A stretch of DNA of 64,000 nt, taken from the NCBI GenBank assembly GCA_032622095.1, contig CP136061.1:15378440-15442439 (forward strand), in the 5' to 3' direction. The stretch comes from Siphonodentalium dalli (taxonomy: Eukaryota; Mollusca; Scaphopoda; Gadilida; Siphonodentaliidae). The position numbers were made by a program, and so were the translations under genes. Within the stretch, counting starts at the first letter, position 1. Each line of letters starts with the position of its first letter. The notes under the pieces were generated by a model, which searched no databases, was not told where the DNA came from, and saw only the letters and a program-made list of their open reading frames with translations. Of this stretch, positions 23,897 to 35,227 are shown piece by piece.

Positions 23897-24224
23897 CAAG
23901 CCTTGAAATAGTGTGTCTGTCATTTGCAGAATGAGGTCCCCAGAGGGTGAATTTAGTGATGCTATCCCGCATAGCGGGCTAGCATCACCAAATTCACCCG
24001 CAGAATGAGGTCCCCAGAGGGTGAATTTAGTGATGCTACCCCGCATAGCAGGCTAGCATCACCAAATTCACCCTCTGGGGACCTCATTCTTCTTACACCT
24101 CAGCAGAATGAGGTTCCCAGAGGGTGAATTTGGTGATGCTAGCCCACTATGCGGGGTAGCATCACTAAATTCACCCTCTGGGGACCTCATTCTGCAAATG
24201 ACAGACACACTATTTCAAGGCTTG
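23897..24224. mobile_element. hAT-H foldback element (copy 4)
   Basis: The 328-bp element runs from CAAGCCTTGAAATAGTGTG to CACTATTTCAAGGCTTG and is flanked by perfect 8-bp duplications GATGCGGC (23889-23896 and 24225-24232). It carries an extra tandem copy of one internal hairpin (CAGAGGGTGAATTTAGTGA appears twice on the left side). This is the clearest target duplication of the family. Confidence 0.92.
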
Positions 24225-24232
24225 GATGCGGC

Positions 24233-24578
24233 ATTCCCAACATGACGTAGTAAACCATTTCCAAATTATGGATTGCATTCTTGGCAAAGTAAATGTTTGC
24301 GAGAATCATAGTATTTAGAAATAGTTATAAATACAACAAGATACGAAAGAATAATCAGTCATGAATATCGTTGACTGATAAAAACTTCAAAATGAAGTCT
24401 CCTATATTGCGATGCGGAAAATGAGTTATAGATATATTGCATGTATTCAGTTTTCACACAATTTAAGTTTAACAATGCATGGGAATATGATCGCCAGTGA
24501 AAAGCTAGCTACATTTGTGATCGATTTAAAAAGCTAGCTACGAATGTGATCGATGCCTTGTGATAATGACTCCCTTAG
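24233..24578. other. No gene; short GCTAGCTAC duplication
   Basis: AAAAGCTAGCTAC followed by TGTGATCGAT occurs twice near 24500-24555. No other structure is recognised. A remnant of the 66-bp satellite follows at 24579-24633. Confidence 0.45.
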
Positions 24579-24918
24579 GAAATGTTCAGATCATTTGCTG
24601 AACTCATCATCTGAACATTTCCCTCCAATGATCATGTACTTCTATTATCATTTCCCCTGTCTGTCTGCTTTTATTACCTGAACATCCCTCCAAATTAATT
24701 TATAATAGACCATTCTCATGTATACTTTTTATAACTGAGTGGGAGAATCCATTTAGTATAGAAATTGTTCATGACAATTAAGTCAGCCGCACAAAATATC
24801 TCTTAAAACACCGACCAATGTATCCCTTAAAACATCAAATAACTGACAATAAAGTCAGGTGGACAACTAAATTCCTTACATATCCATTAGTGGGAGTATA
24901 ATATTAAATATAAATTAA

Positions 24919-25319
24919 CCCTTTGAGTGCCAGGTCCGATTTTTGTATCAACCCATATACCTTGTGCCAATGCATTCTCTTATATATGCGAGTCGACCAT
25001 AGGTCGCCTCGCATATATAAGAGAATGCATTGGCCTAACAATTTTTCATCATTTGTTATTATTTTTTACAATTTTTTACAATTTTAATAATTTTTTCTTA
25101 TATTCTTTATCAGACTTATTTTGTAGGTTTAGTGCCAGGGAATCTCACATATTTCATGGGCATCAAAATTATTACTATGAATACTTGGTGATAGTGTTGC
25201 GTTATAACATGCCCCTAAGGTTTTATCCAGTTTGTTTTTAAATTCGCTATAGCATGCTTAAGCATACCCAAAAAAAATTCAACCCAAAAAAAATAAAAAA
25301 ATTTATGGCACTGAAAGGG
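24919..25319. mobile_element. TTAA-B inverted-repeat element (copy 1)
   Basis: TTAA (24915-24918 and 25320-25323) flanks an element with ends CCCTTTGAGTGCCAGG and TGGCACTGAAAGGG. Near the left end it holds the roughly 66-bp palindrome shared with TTAA-A and TTAA-C. The rest is AT-rich, with a motif around TATGAATACTTGGTGATAGT. The TTAA target suggests a piggyBac-type MITE. It sits within a locally duplicated sequence: ACATCAAATAACTGACAAT occurs on both sides, at 24832 and 25325. Confidence 0.85.
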
Positions 25320-25650
25320 TTAAAACATCAAATAACTGACAATACAGTCAGGTGGACAACTAAATTCCTTACATATCCATTAGTGGGAGTATAACAGTCC
25401 TAAATACATCAATGATTAATGATAAAAAGCATTAATGATGACGATTAATTCAGCCAGACTATTCCGAGAGCAGCATACCCTTTAAATCATCAAATGATTG
25501 CAGCATTAATGATTAATTTTTATATCCCTTAAAAAAACCCATCAGTGGGCCGGGGGCGATTCATCACTTAAAATATCAGATAAATGCCATGTAAGTCAGA
25601 AGGACAACAATATTCCTTAAAAGTTCAGTCGGGGACGATACGCCCGGTAA

Positions 25651-25905
25651 CCCTTTCATGACGGGAGCTTCCTGAATTTTTGCGAAAACCCTCTGCCAAT
25701 GTATTCTCTTATATATGTCAGTGTCCCATAGGGAGCCTCGCAAATATAAGATAATACATTGGCCTATCAATATTTACCTTGACCTTTTAAGCCATTGCAT
25801 TCTCTTATATATGCGAGGCTCCCTATGAAAGACTCCCATATATAAGAGAATGAACTGGCACAGAATATTTAATGCTGCACCAGTGCAGCTCAAGTCATGA
25901 AAGGG
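25651..25905. mobile_element. TTAA-C inverted-repeat element (copy 1)
   Basis: This is about 255 bp. One end is CCCTTTCATGACGGGAGC and the other CAAGTCATGAAAGGG with TTAA after it; the left flank is degenerate (GTAA). Two imperfect palindromes of the CATTCTCTTATATATG type are separated by ACCTTGACCTTTTAAGCC. About ten full or partial copies of this family lie in the window. Confidence 0.78.
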
Positions 25906-26002
25906 TTAAACAATAAATAATTACAGGATTAATGATCCTTAAGTTAGTCGGACTACAATAGCTTTTAAAAGACCATCAGTGGGAGAACAGTACGCCCCTA
26001 AA

Positions 26003-27432
26003 CCCTTTCATGATGGGAGCTGCGCTGGTGCATAGATCCTGTGCCAGTGCATTCTCTTATATATGAGAGTTTCCCATAGGGATCCCCACATATATAACAG
26101 AATGCAGTCAATGAACTGGCTTACATGGTTAAAGAGGTACTGTACACTGAATCCGGCCAAATGTGGGACCATCTCCTTTTATACTTAACAGAATATATGC
26201 AACAAATGAATTAATTTGAGCCATGGATTAGTGCAAAATACACTAATACAAATAAGATGGTAATTATATATGCAATCAACGTTGTTTTCAATGCATCTGT
26301 CGGCAAATAGAAGTGTAAGAGGCAGAGCGAAATTATATTAAGTATGTACATGTAGTTCGGGATCAGACACTTCTATAAACTGAGAGATGCATCGAAAAAC
26401 GAATTTGATTGCTTATAATTACGACAATCCGCATAAATCAGTTGGTGATTATGGTGATTAAACTATTTTAATGAAGAAACTATATTAAAAACACTAAAAT
26501 AGTAAGACTACCCAAGTGATACTTGGTCTGGACTTCATCTGCTCTACGGAAAATGGGAAATTGGGTCGAGAATAAATTGGGCGACTGACCGGAAGTTCAC
26601 ACCCACACAATTCAATCTCTGTTTCCAACTTTCCTGCTACACAAAAGCAAGACACCACATCCGTAAACTATTAAACTGTACTTGCTGGTGTAAAATTCAC
26701 TTATTTAAATCAACTCTAGAACGTCTATTGTCATCAAGACACTCAGAGTCGACAGTAATTCCGAAGCGGTGTTCTCAAACTTCCCCACCGAATTTCCAAA
26801 TTTGCAGTCTCCGGTGACAAACTCGAAAGGTAAACAATCGCTACAAAGGTGCATTCTATGCTTGTATGACCACTGTCATGTCATATTATTATTGGCACGA
26901 AGCTGGATAAATGCTAATACTAATGGTGGAATAGTTATGTAACACATTCCTCAAGTTTATCCCCAAGTAAAGTATCGCATTTCATTGTTTCACTGATCAG
27001 TCTAATTTGTTAATTTTGTTTTCACTGTGTGGTAACTATGGGGGCGTTTAGGAAATGACATCATGATGTGGGACGACTGTTGGTGCATGTCGCACAATTT
27101 CTTAAAGTATCGATGTGTGTTGTGATGCGGGAAAACGATATTTCCCTCGGCTGATAGAGATTGAAGCTACCAAGATTATCTAAGGGCATTGACCAATCAA
27201 ATGCACACATTTAAGCGAAATCGAAAGTAGTTGTAAGTATAATGAAAATGAATATATGACTGGAGTCATAAATTCATTTTCTTTATTCTGCACCAATCCA
27301 TGGCTCAAATTCATTTATTCATGGTCAGATTCAGTGTATAGTCCCCCTTTAAGGTAAACATTGTTTAGGCCATGTATTCTCTTATATATGTTCGATTTCA
27401 CAAAATTTCAAGAAGCTCCAGTCATGAAAGGG
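26003..27432. mobile_element. TTAA-C element interrupted by another TTAA element
   Basis: The left part (CCCTTTCATGATGGGAGC at 26003 to about 26128) and the right part (27353-27432, ending GTCATGAAAGGG then TTAA) together make one TTAA-C element. They are separated by the 1216-bp element at 26133-27348, inserted at a TTAA. This is a clear nested insertion that gives the relative age of the two families. Confidence 0.82.
26133..27348. mobile_element. TTAA element with AGAGGTACTGTACAC ends
   Basis: TTAA at 26129-26132 and 27349-27352 flanks 1216 bp. The ends are AGAGGTACTGTACACTGAATC-like and the reverse complement AGGGGGACTATACACTGAATC-like, matching at 17 of 21 positions. A shorter relative with the same end motif is at 59902-60484. 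There is no long open frame, so it depends on a transposase encoded elsewhere. The superfamily is uncertain; TTAA duplications fit piggyBac but the first bases do not. Confidence 0.83.
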
Positions 27433-27807
27433 TTAAACTATAAAATATTGTTCTACAATATCCTATAAAAGCCCATCAGTGGGATGAGGTGGGAGGATAG
27501 GCCCCTTAAAAATCTAAATAATTATAGCATTAATGACAATTAAGAGAATGCGAGTCAATAATCCATTAGATGTGACTGTTCAGTCTGCACCCAGAACAAA
27601 AGAGCTGTGGAGACAATAAAGTCCATGGAATCAATGAACCCGTTTAATCTAATATTCATCAGCATTAACAGCTCTAATTATTATAAACTTCAGCATAGAT
27701 TTCATCCCCAAAGGTCACAAATGCCATATCAAAGTTAATGAATGCATTATGTATAATGAGATTGTGCATTGGCTGTTTACCAGGGACCATATTGACTCTA
27801 TTCATAA

Positions 27808-28110
27808 ATGAAAGTGTCAATGACACTGTAGCTCAACTTGGGAAGGCTTAAGTGTGCCAAACAATTTAGTCATACAAAGAGTAAATTCCCTTGATGGCCG
27901 CTGGTGGCCATGTTTTCAACAAATTTCGGTCAAAATAGGAGGCTCCCATCTGGAGGTCACCCGAAGATCCATATGAAGTTTGGTGATGATCGGATTAGAG
28001 ATGTGGTCCACAGGATGTGCCAAAGGATTTAGTCATGCAAAGAGTAAAATTCAAGTTGGCTGCCAGCAGCAATGTTTTTCATTGAAAATTGTTCAAAATC
28101 GATAGCTCCC
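27808..28110. repeat. Dispersed repeat fragment (family of 49583 element)
   Basis: It begins AATGAAAGTGTCAATGACAC then TGTAGCTCAACTTGG, followed by two units with GGCCGCTGGTGGCCATGTTT and GTCATGCAAAGAGTAAAAT phrases. It breaks off near 28110, with no right terminus. Confidence 0.75.
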
Positions 28111-28260
28111 ATCTACAGGTGATCACAATCATGCCTGCAAAAATTAACGAGAGGCCAATCACGATCGGCAAATGTTTAACCCATCTCTTGGCAATAGTAA
28201 ATTACTATGATTGGAATCATAAATTTGAGTTTTGATGTTGAATTATAGAATATACTGTTA

Positions 28261-30171
28261 TCTATACTATATATTTTGAGACTTCCGTATATATATATAT
28301 ACTAGAAGGTGACCCGACTTCGTCCGGGCTTTGACCTTGAATTGACCATTTTGAAGGTCAAGGTCAGGTGGGGTCAAACACCAACACCCCAAAAATGGTG
28401 GAAATCGGCCCAGCGGATACCGGGAAATCGGCCCAGCGGATACCGAGATACCCTATGCATAAAATTTCGTCCGTAAAAATCCGCCAGTTTAACCCGATTT
28501 GATTTCCACTCAAGTATATAAACGCGCCTCATATACACACGCTCATTAATTATCAAGTTTCAACGTAAAGATAAATTACCATCGGTGCCCGAGATATCGC
28601 CAAGACGTCTGAAACAGTCAAATGCATCGGCCGGTTAAGCGTTAATGTGATCTAACGTTATGACCTCTAACGACGTCATAGAAGTTACGCATTGTTTTTA
28701 TCCTGATGGAAGATAGTACCACTTCTTGATAATTGAGGCAGATAACTAAAACGGATACATACGCATTATATATCGTTGGAAAGAGGAAACACAAAAGATT
28801 CTCACAGTTTCATTATTATGACTGGCATTTTATTATTCGCGCTGTTTCGAATCGATTTGTAAGCACCGAACTCAAATGAAAGTCCCGTAACACAGCGTAA
28901 AAACAGATTTGACCTCGGCACGTGAAAAGTTGACCTGGGATCTGAAAATCAATAGGCCTATGTTACTCCTGGGCCAAAAATACCCCCACATACCAAGTTT
29001 CATCGAAATCGGGTCGGCCGTTTTCGAGTTCATCGATTACACACAAACAAACAAACAAACAGATCTTCCAAAATATATAATAGATATGTACTTTATAGAA
29101 TCGAAAACGGCTGGCTCGATTGAGTTCAAACTTCCCATCTAAGGTTAAAAACCCACGAACACCGAAATTGTCGCGTTTTGGAGAAGCTCTGAGCACCCTT
29201 TATCCACTCCCAAATCACCGCAACGGCACGGCGTGGGTTAATCAAGTGATTATTTAATGAGCGTTTGTTTTTGACGCATCGCTATAAAGAGCGTCTGTTT
29301 ACCATTCAACGTTATTAGCATCTGCAGAGAGATATACGGGAACATTGAGTGGTTTCCTATGCGGGGAGATTTATTGGATGCCATAGTACTCTTACAACAT
29401 CATTGTTATAGTATGTATGACACTTAGGTCAGGGCTTAGGGGGGGTAGTTATAGGCATAATGCTTCTCAGAAATCCCAGTTACAAACCAACACTCACAAT
29501 TTCGTATTTACGCAAACGTATACGGGAACAAGTGCTTTCCTATTTTTAGAACGCAACACATGATACCAAACAAAATTACGTCGCGTTGGTGATGGCGTTC
29601 ACGACGGGATTAATTGACTGTCCGCTCTTTGCGAGGATGGGGTTCACGACGGGATTAACTTTGCGGGGACTATTGACCATCTCGTAAGGGTGGACAACCT
29701 CTGTCAGGGGCTGCTCAATGGCCACGGGCAGGTTAAAAAAAATCATACCTCTTCTGGATCTGGGCGTGTATAGACATGAGCGTGTTGTGTTCCTAAGAAC
29801 GCGGAGCGTGTTGGTTGTGTTCCTAAGAACGCGGATCGGGTAAGTTTTTCCGCCCTAGGTGAGCTCAAACTTCGTATATAAATGTAAAAACACACGGGGA
29901 TCGTCGACGTCGCATTGTGTGAAACATTCTTATGTCTGTCATTCCTAGGAACGGGGGAATTTTTCATCGGGTCAGTCTTAACCTTCAAACTGGTACTCAC
30001 AAATTATATATTGTGACCCCGACATGACCTTGACCTTGAAAATTATCAATTCAAGGTCAAATCGGGTAAAATATTGAAAAACCCAATATTAACTCATTGA
30101 AAAACACAAACAAAACATAAAACATTGTCATGTTTCTGACCAAGCACGCCAGTGGCGGGCTAACCTGCTAG
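28261..30171 (+). mobile_element. Helitron-like element 1
   Basis: It starts TCTATACTATATATTTTGAG and ends GGGCTAACCTGCTAG, preceded by A and followed by T, as Helitrons insert. A small hairpin CGCC-AGT-GGCG precedes the CTAG end by about 14 nt. The next element begins at the very next base with the same 5' sequence. About 760 bp near the 5' end (28312-29075; starts GAAGGTGACCCGACTTCGTC, ends in CAAA repeats) looks like a separate insert, because the sequence after it resumes the 5' region of element 2. No Rep/helicase coding is present. Confidence 0.75.
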
Positions 30172-30807
30172 TCTATACTATATATTTTGAGACTTCCGTA
30201 TATGTGTATATCCTTTATAGACTCGAAAACGGCTCGACCGATTGAGCCCAAACTTGCTATCTAAGGGTAAAAAGCCACGAGAAGTGCCATCGCACCGCTT
30301 CTGAGAACGTTTGAGCACTCCTTCGCCCTGCCACCGTCGTTGGAATTGATGGGTTAATGATTAAGGCGCGTTCGTATCTGCGGTGTCATTGTTAAAGAGA
30401 GTTTATATACATGAGTATAAATACGGCTCAATCGACCGTCTCGGAAACTGGGGGTATCGAGACGAAATTTCGTACTTGGGGCTTCCAAGGGACGGGGGAG
30501 ATTTTCGTCAGGTCAGTTTGGCCGCCTGAGGTGACCTTGACCTTGAAACGGGTACCCATAAATGACCATGGGCGATATCTCGGTCGTCAGCGGTGACATC
30601 GACGTGAAATTTGTTATGTGTGGTCAACTCGGGACGGGGAATATTTTTGTCGGGTTATTTTGTCCACCCAACATGACCTTGAAACGGGAACCCGCAAATG
30701 ATAGCATGCTGTCGGCGTGCCTGTACGGGGTTACCTTGAAGAACAAAAATTAATGGATCGACCAAAGCCATGGGACCAATCTCGCCAGTGACGGGCTAAT
30801 CTGCTAG
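30172..30807 (+). mobile_element. Helitron-like element 2
   Basis: The 636-bp element starts TCTATACTATATATTTTGAG and ends GGGCTAATCTGCTAG followed by T. Its 5' and 3' ends match element 1. It abuts element 1 with no intervening base, as tandem Helitrons do when one inserts at the T that follows another's CTAG. The inside contains GACCTTGACCTTGAAACGGG blocks also present in element 1. It is non-coding. Confidence 0.77.
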
Positions 30808-31890
30808 TGTACTATAATAGACAAATGTACATAACACAAATTATTGGAATGTATGGGTCATTCACATATAGAAGAGAATGAACTGGAACAGGATCTGTAA
30901 TGCTGCACCAGCGCAGCCTTGGATTAAATGTGAAAAGGTGACCCGGACATGGAATACTTGGGTTAATAGAGTCCAAGTTTACAATGATAATATATCAAAT
31001 TCTACCAACAACACAGCCACCTCACTGCTGACCCATTAATATCAATTATATAGCAGAGCTGTCAACTAATCACTGGTTTTGTTTATGCTGAACCTTGGCA
31101 TCTCTATTAAACCTATAACATTTATAATGTCCTCAGACCATTTGCAGATGGATATACTCAGCTGTGCAAGATTTTCTAGTCCACTGTTAATAGCATGTCA
31201 TGTGTATTGTTGAAACATTTAAAAAAAATTAGATACCACAGCTTTATCTGCACATTAGCATAAGAGACATCAGAAAATGATATAGCCATATTAATAGCTA
31301 AGTAGTCCAAAGGCATGGGATAGAATTGATGAATTGGGTTTTATATTGCTCCAAACAAATTTGCCAGTACATAGCACAAGATTTTGGACCGATTTAAACC
31401 AAATTTGGTGTGGTGACTCAGGGTACCATTGGCAGAGTTATATTGGTGTTAGTTTTTCAAATTTTGTATACTTTAAAAAAAATAATTGAAATTTAGCAAG
31501 AAGTTCAATCTAAATTATATTAAAAGTGTTCGTAACTTAATATATTGAGAACATACTTTTTTAGAATGGGAAACTAAGGCATATTACTCCATATTGGCAA
31601 CATCTATTGGTATTATGCCGAGTTGACATTGCACCTGGTACACTCAAGTTCCACAGACAATGACAAAACAGCATGTTCCACCAGCATACTTTCATATTAA
31701 TACTAGGCCATCTACTACAATTTAATTTCTGTGTGTGTAGCTGCCCCTCTGCCCCCCCTCTTCCGGCGCCCCTGTATGCAAATGTGACTAATTAAATAAA
31801 ATACATCGAAACATACACAATCACAGAGCCGCAAACAAACAGTAATGCAACTGAAAGGGTTTTCAAGGAGTTAGGTGAAATCCATGGGTA
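30808..31890. other. No gene; two repeat fragments
   Basis: A TTAA-C end fragment (GCTGCACCAGCGCAGCC) lies at 30868-30940, and a right end of the CAGGGGCGCC hAT family (CTTCCGGCGCCCCTG) at 31741-31775. Nothing else is recognised. Confidence 0.55.
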
Positions 31891-31894
31891 TTAA

Positions 31895-33741
31895 CACATT
31901 GAGTGCCGGCTACGAGTTATCTCGTACTACACTATATTCCAGGGTGCCACTACGAGTTATCTCGTACTACACTATATTCCAGGGTGCCACTACGAGTTAT
32001 CTCGTACTACACTATATTCCAGGGTGCCACTACGAGTTATCTCGTACTACACTATATTCCAGGGTGCCACTACGAGTTATTTCATACTACACTATATTCC
32101 AGGCTGGGTGCCACTACGAGTTATCTCGTACTACACTATATTCCAGGGTGCCACTACGAGTTATCTCGTACTACACTATATTCCAGGGTGCCACTACGAG
32201 TTATCTCGTACTACACTATATTCCAGGGTGCCACTATGAGTTATCTCGTACTACACTATATTCCAGGTGCCACTACGAGTTATCTCATACTACACTATAT
32301 TCCAGGCAGGGTGCCACTACGAGTTATCTCGTACTACACTATATTCCAGGGTGCCACTACGAGTTATCTCGTACTACACTATATTCCAGGGTGCCACTAC
32401 AAGTTATCTCGTACTACACTATATTCCAGGGTGCCACTATGAGTTATCTCGTACTACACTATATTCCAGGGTGCCACTATGAGTTATCTCGTACTACACT
32501 ATATTCCAGGGTGCCACTATGAGTTATCTCGTACTACACTATATTCCAGGGTGCCACTACGAGTTATCTCGTACTACACTATATTCCAGGGTGCCACTAC
32601 GAGTTATCTCGTACTACACTATATTCCAGGGTGCCACTACGAGTTATCTCGTACTACACTATATTCCAGGGTGCCACTACGAGTTATCTCATACTACACT
32701 ATATTCCAGGCAGGGTGCCACTACGAGTTATCTCGTACTACACTATATTCCAGGGTGCCACTACGAGTTATCTCGTACTACACTATATTCCAGGGTGCCA
32801 CTACAAGTTATCTCGTACTACACTATATTCCAGGGTGCCACTATGAGTTATCTCGTACTACACTATATTCCAGGGTGCCACTACGAGTTATCTCATACTA
32901 CACTATATTCCAGGCAGGGTGCCACTACGAGTTATCTCGTACTACACTATATTCCAGGGTGCCACTACGAGTTATCTCGTACTACACTATATTCCAGGGT
33001 GCCACTACGAGTTATCTCGTACTACACTATATTCCAGGGTGCCACTATGAGTTATCTCGTACTACACTATATTCCAGGGTGCCACTATGAGTTATCTCGT
33101 ACTACACTATATTCCAGGGTGCCACTATGAGTTATCTCGTACTACACTATATTCCAGGGTGCCACTACGAGTTATCTCGTACTACACTATATTCCAGGGT
33201 GCCACTACGAGTTATCTCGTACTACACTATATTCCAGGGTGCCACTACGAGTTATCTCATACTACACTATATTCCAGGGTTCCACTATGAGTTATCTAGT
33301 ACTTTATATGGGGTCTAAATATTCTGCTGTAGAAAATTAAGAAATTAAGTCAGCACCCAGCACCACCCATCTAAACCTGGAATATGCATGGGATACGATA
33401 TTTCCTGGCTGTGACAATGAGTTATGTTGTTGCCAGAACTAGCAGGGTAACACAAAAGGTCAAATGAGCACATGTTTATTATTTACAATATCGAACATGA
33501 TCATCTGATGAATGAGAAAAACGCAGTAAGGTGTGGATACCTTAACATGAGATGGTGTTGCTCTGTGCAAACTACGAGTTATCTCGTAGTGCGTTTATGT
33601 CATGTTTTTATGTGATCCAAGCTGATACATACCCAGTTTTGGGGTTTGAGGGTGGTTATATGGTGCTATCAACCTATTTAATACATAATATAAATTTGGC
33701 ACCCTGGAATAGTACACTATATGGTTCCGGCACTCAACGTG
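31895..33741. mobile_element. TTAA-flanked element containing a satellite
   Basis: TTAA at 31891-31894 and 33742-33745 flanks ends CACATTGAGTGCCGGCTACG and GGTTCCGGCACTCAACGTG. The reverse complement of the latter is CACGTTGAGTGCCGGAACC, so these are inverted repeats. Most of the interior is the 40-bp array. The right side has a lone ACTACGAGTTATCTCGTAGT hairpin at 33571-33590, probably the ancestral single unit. The ends resemble the GAGTGCC ends of TTAA-B. Confidence 0.78.
31912..33300 (+). repeat. 40-bp satellite within a TIR element
   Basis: About 34 copies of a 40-bp unit, CTACGAGTTATCTCGTACTA plus CACTATATTCCAGGGTGCCA. Each contains the hairpin ACGAG-TTAT-CTCGT. Some units carry a 4-bp insertion (CAGGCAGGG), and a block with that variant recurs, which indicates block duplication. 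Overlapping open frames of up to 215 codons (SYLVLHYIPGCHYEL repeats) are translations of the array, not genes. Confidence 0.95.
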
Positions 33742-33863
33742 TTAAAGGAACTTGAAAATGGATTTTCATATTAAAGGTGTTCAAGGAAATTTAAGGATCT
33801 GCGTAAACCATGGACAACACACGTACAACATACAACACCTACTACGTCGAGAGATCTACTCAC

Positions 33864-33963
33864 TGTGTATGGCCTCCATGGCTGTGCCTTGATGTTGTTG
33901 TTGTTGTGATTTCTTGTAATTTGGTTCTGCTATCTTATAGGCCTGCTTTAACACCTTTTCAAC
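33864..33963 (-). CDS. ST7: ST7-like protein, exon D (internal)
   Basis: On the minus strand a TTTTCTTCAG acceptor precedes 100 nt ending at a GTGAGT donor. The frame starts in phase 0 and reads VEKVLKQAYKIAEPNYKKS, then QQQQHQGTAMEAIH, leaving one base (A). This corresponds to the ST7 segment AEKLFKQALKAGDGCYRRSQ that follows LLAEEEATTI in the human protein (from memory). A CAA repeat encodes the QQQQ run, where vertebrate ST7 has QLQHHG or similar. The leftover A joins GA of exon E to give Arg. A TTAA-C hairpin element lies 57 nt upstream in the preceding intron. Confidence 0.93.
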
Positions 33964-34019
33964 CTGAAGAAAAATAGAAAACTTAAGGTCCAATAAGTGA
34001 CACATGATTGCAGCTTTAA

Positions 34020-34243
34020 ATCTCTCGTGAAGGGAGCTGTGCTGGTGCAACATTAAAAATCATGTGCCAGTGCATTCTCTTATATACGCGAGTCTCACAT
34101 ATATAAGAGAATTCACTGGTCTACAAGGTCACTGTAGATATCATCAGGCCAATGTATTCTCTTATATATGTGAGGCTCCATATGGGAGAATGCATTGGCT
34201 CAGGGTTTTCGTAAAATTTCAGAAAGCTCCAGTCATGAAAGAG
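34020..34243. mobile_element. TTAA-C element (copy beside exon D)
   Basis: TTAA (34016-34019 and 34244-34247) flanks about 224 bp. The left end is degenerate (TCTCTCGTGAAGGGAGCTG) and the right end is GCTCCAGTCATGAAAGAG. Two CATTCTCTTATATA palindromes are shortened, the first lacking the centre. It lies in the 718-bp intron between the microexon and exon D. Confidence 0.75.
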
Positions 34244-34247
34244 TTAA

Positions 34248-34681
34248 TAAAATTTTAAAATAAAATTTACTCAGCTTCAAAACAGTATTCACAATATCAG
34301 AGTGGTAACATTATTCAGTTCGCCAGGTAGTTACCTAAAATGAAATTGCATGTTGAGCCATAGTTTCCTTTAGGTCTCGCAATCACTAATTCTCACCTTA
34401 ATTATTACTGAATTAAGTCCAAAAATGAGACATGGAAAATTATTAATCCAATGACTTGCCCACTAATAATAAATAGTACCAGTTATGTGTAGTGATTCTG
34501 GTTAGCACAAACTAGCCGAACAAAAAACATGTTACGCACAATTATGAAATATGCAGCCTGTGTTGGGGAATCCTATAAAAGAATACTGTGAAGTTCTATC
34601 AGAGTGGAAACTCTATAGGTGGAGTCTTTTGGATGGGAATGGCTTCATAACTACTGGTGTCCATGCATACTATCAACTTAC
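34248..34681. other. Intron sequence, nothing recognised
   Basis: This is the remainder of the intron between ST7 microexon C2 and exon D. An 86-codon plus-strand frame (34551-34811) overlaps the microexon antisense and shows no motif. Confidence 0.5.
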
Positions 34682-34736
34682 ATCAAGAATACTGGTGCAT
34701 TCCTCTTCAGCCAATAGAATCATCGCTGGTGCACAA
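34682..34736 (-). CDS. ST7: ST7-like protein, 55-nt microexon C2
   Basis: On the minus strand TTTAACAG precedes 55 nt that end in GAT followed by a GTAAGT donor. The first T completes the GA left by exon C (Asp), then 18 codons read CAPAMILLAEEECTSILD. Human ST7 has CATAYILLAEEEATTIAE here (from memory), so the LLAEEE core is conserved and the ends are not. The phase fits both neighbours exactly (phase 2 in, phase 0 out). It is too short to appear as an open frame and was found by looking for the residues missing between exons C and D. Confidence 0.88.
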
Positions 34737-34824
34737 CTGTTAAATAAAGTATTTTGTTACACGTTAGTGACAAACACTGATCTGCATCACATAATACAGT
34801 GGTTGGATTAACGACGTATCACCG

Positions 34825-34960
34825 CATGGATATTTTAAACATTAACAGTAAGGTTATAATATTTTAAACATTAACGATAAGGTTATAATATTTTAAACAT
34901 TAACGATAAGGTTATAATATTTTAAACATTAACGATAAGGTTATAATATTTTAAACATTA
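34825..34960 (+). repeat. 29-bp minisatellite, left part
   Basis: About five copies of ATTAACGATAAGGTTATAAT followed by ATTTTAAAC. It is interrupted at 34961 by a Harbinger-like element and continues at 36996 with about 15 more copies. Confidence 0.93.
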
Positions 34961-35227
34961 GGCCAAAAAAAAAAAAGGTTTTGCTTCTCAGGCACCGCCG
35001 CATTGAATAAAAAGGGCCGCATTAGGCCTTTTTATTGCAATGCCTTGTTATGACAAAAAAACTTACGAAAAAAAAAATTTGAAAAAAAAAAAAAAAGTGA
35101 CTTGCAGGCTTACAACATGAAGTAGATGACAACAATTAAGAAAATGATAAGCTGACCCTCATGCTCTTCTTACAATTAGTCATTGTGAACTAACTTACAC
35201 TAATTGTAACAAAAGAACATAATAGTC

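Noticed and set aside
31875-33318. Open frames of up to 215 codons with SYLVLHYIPGCHYEL repeats
   Set aside because: They are translations of the 40-bp satellite and several overlapping frames are equally open. The 4-bp unit variants merely shift between them.
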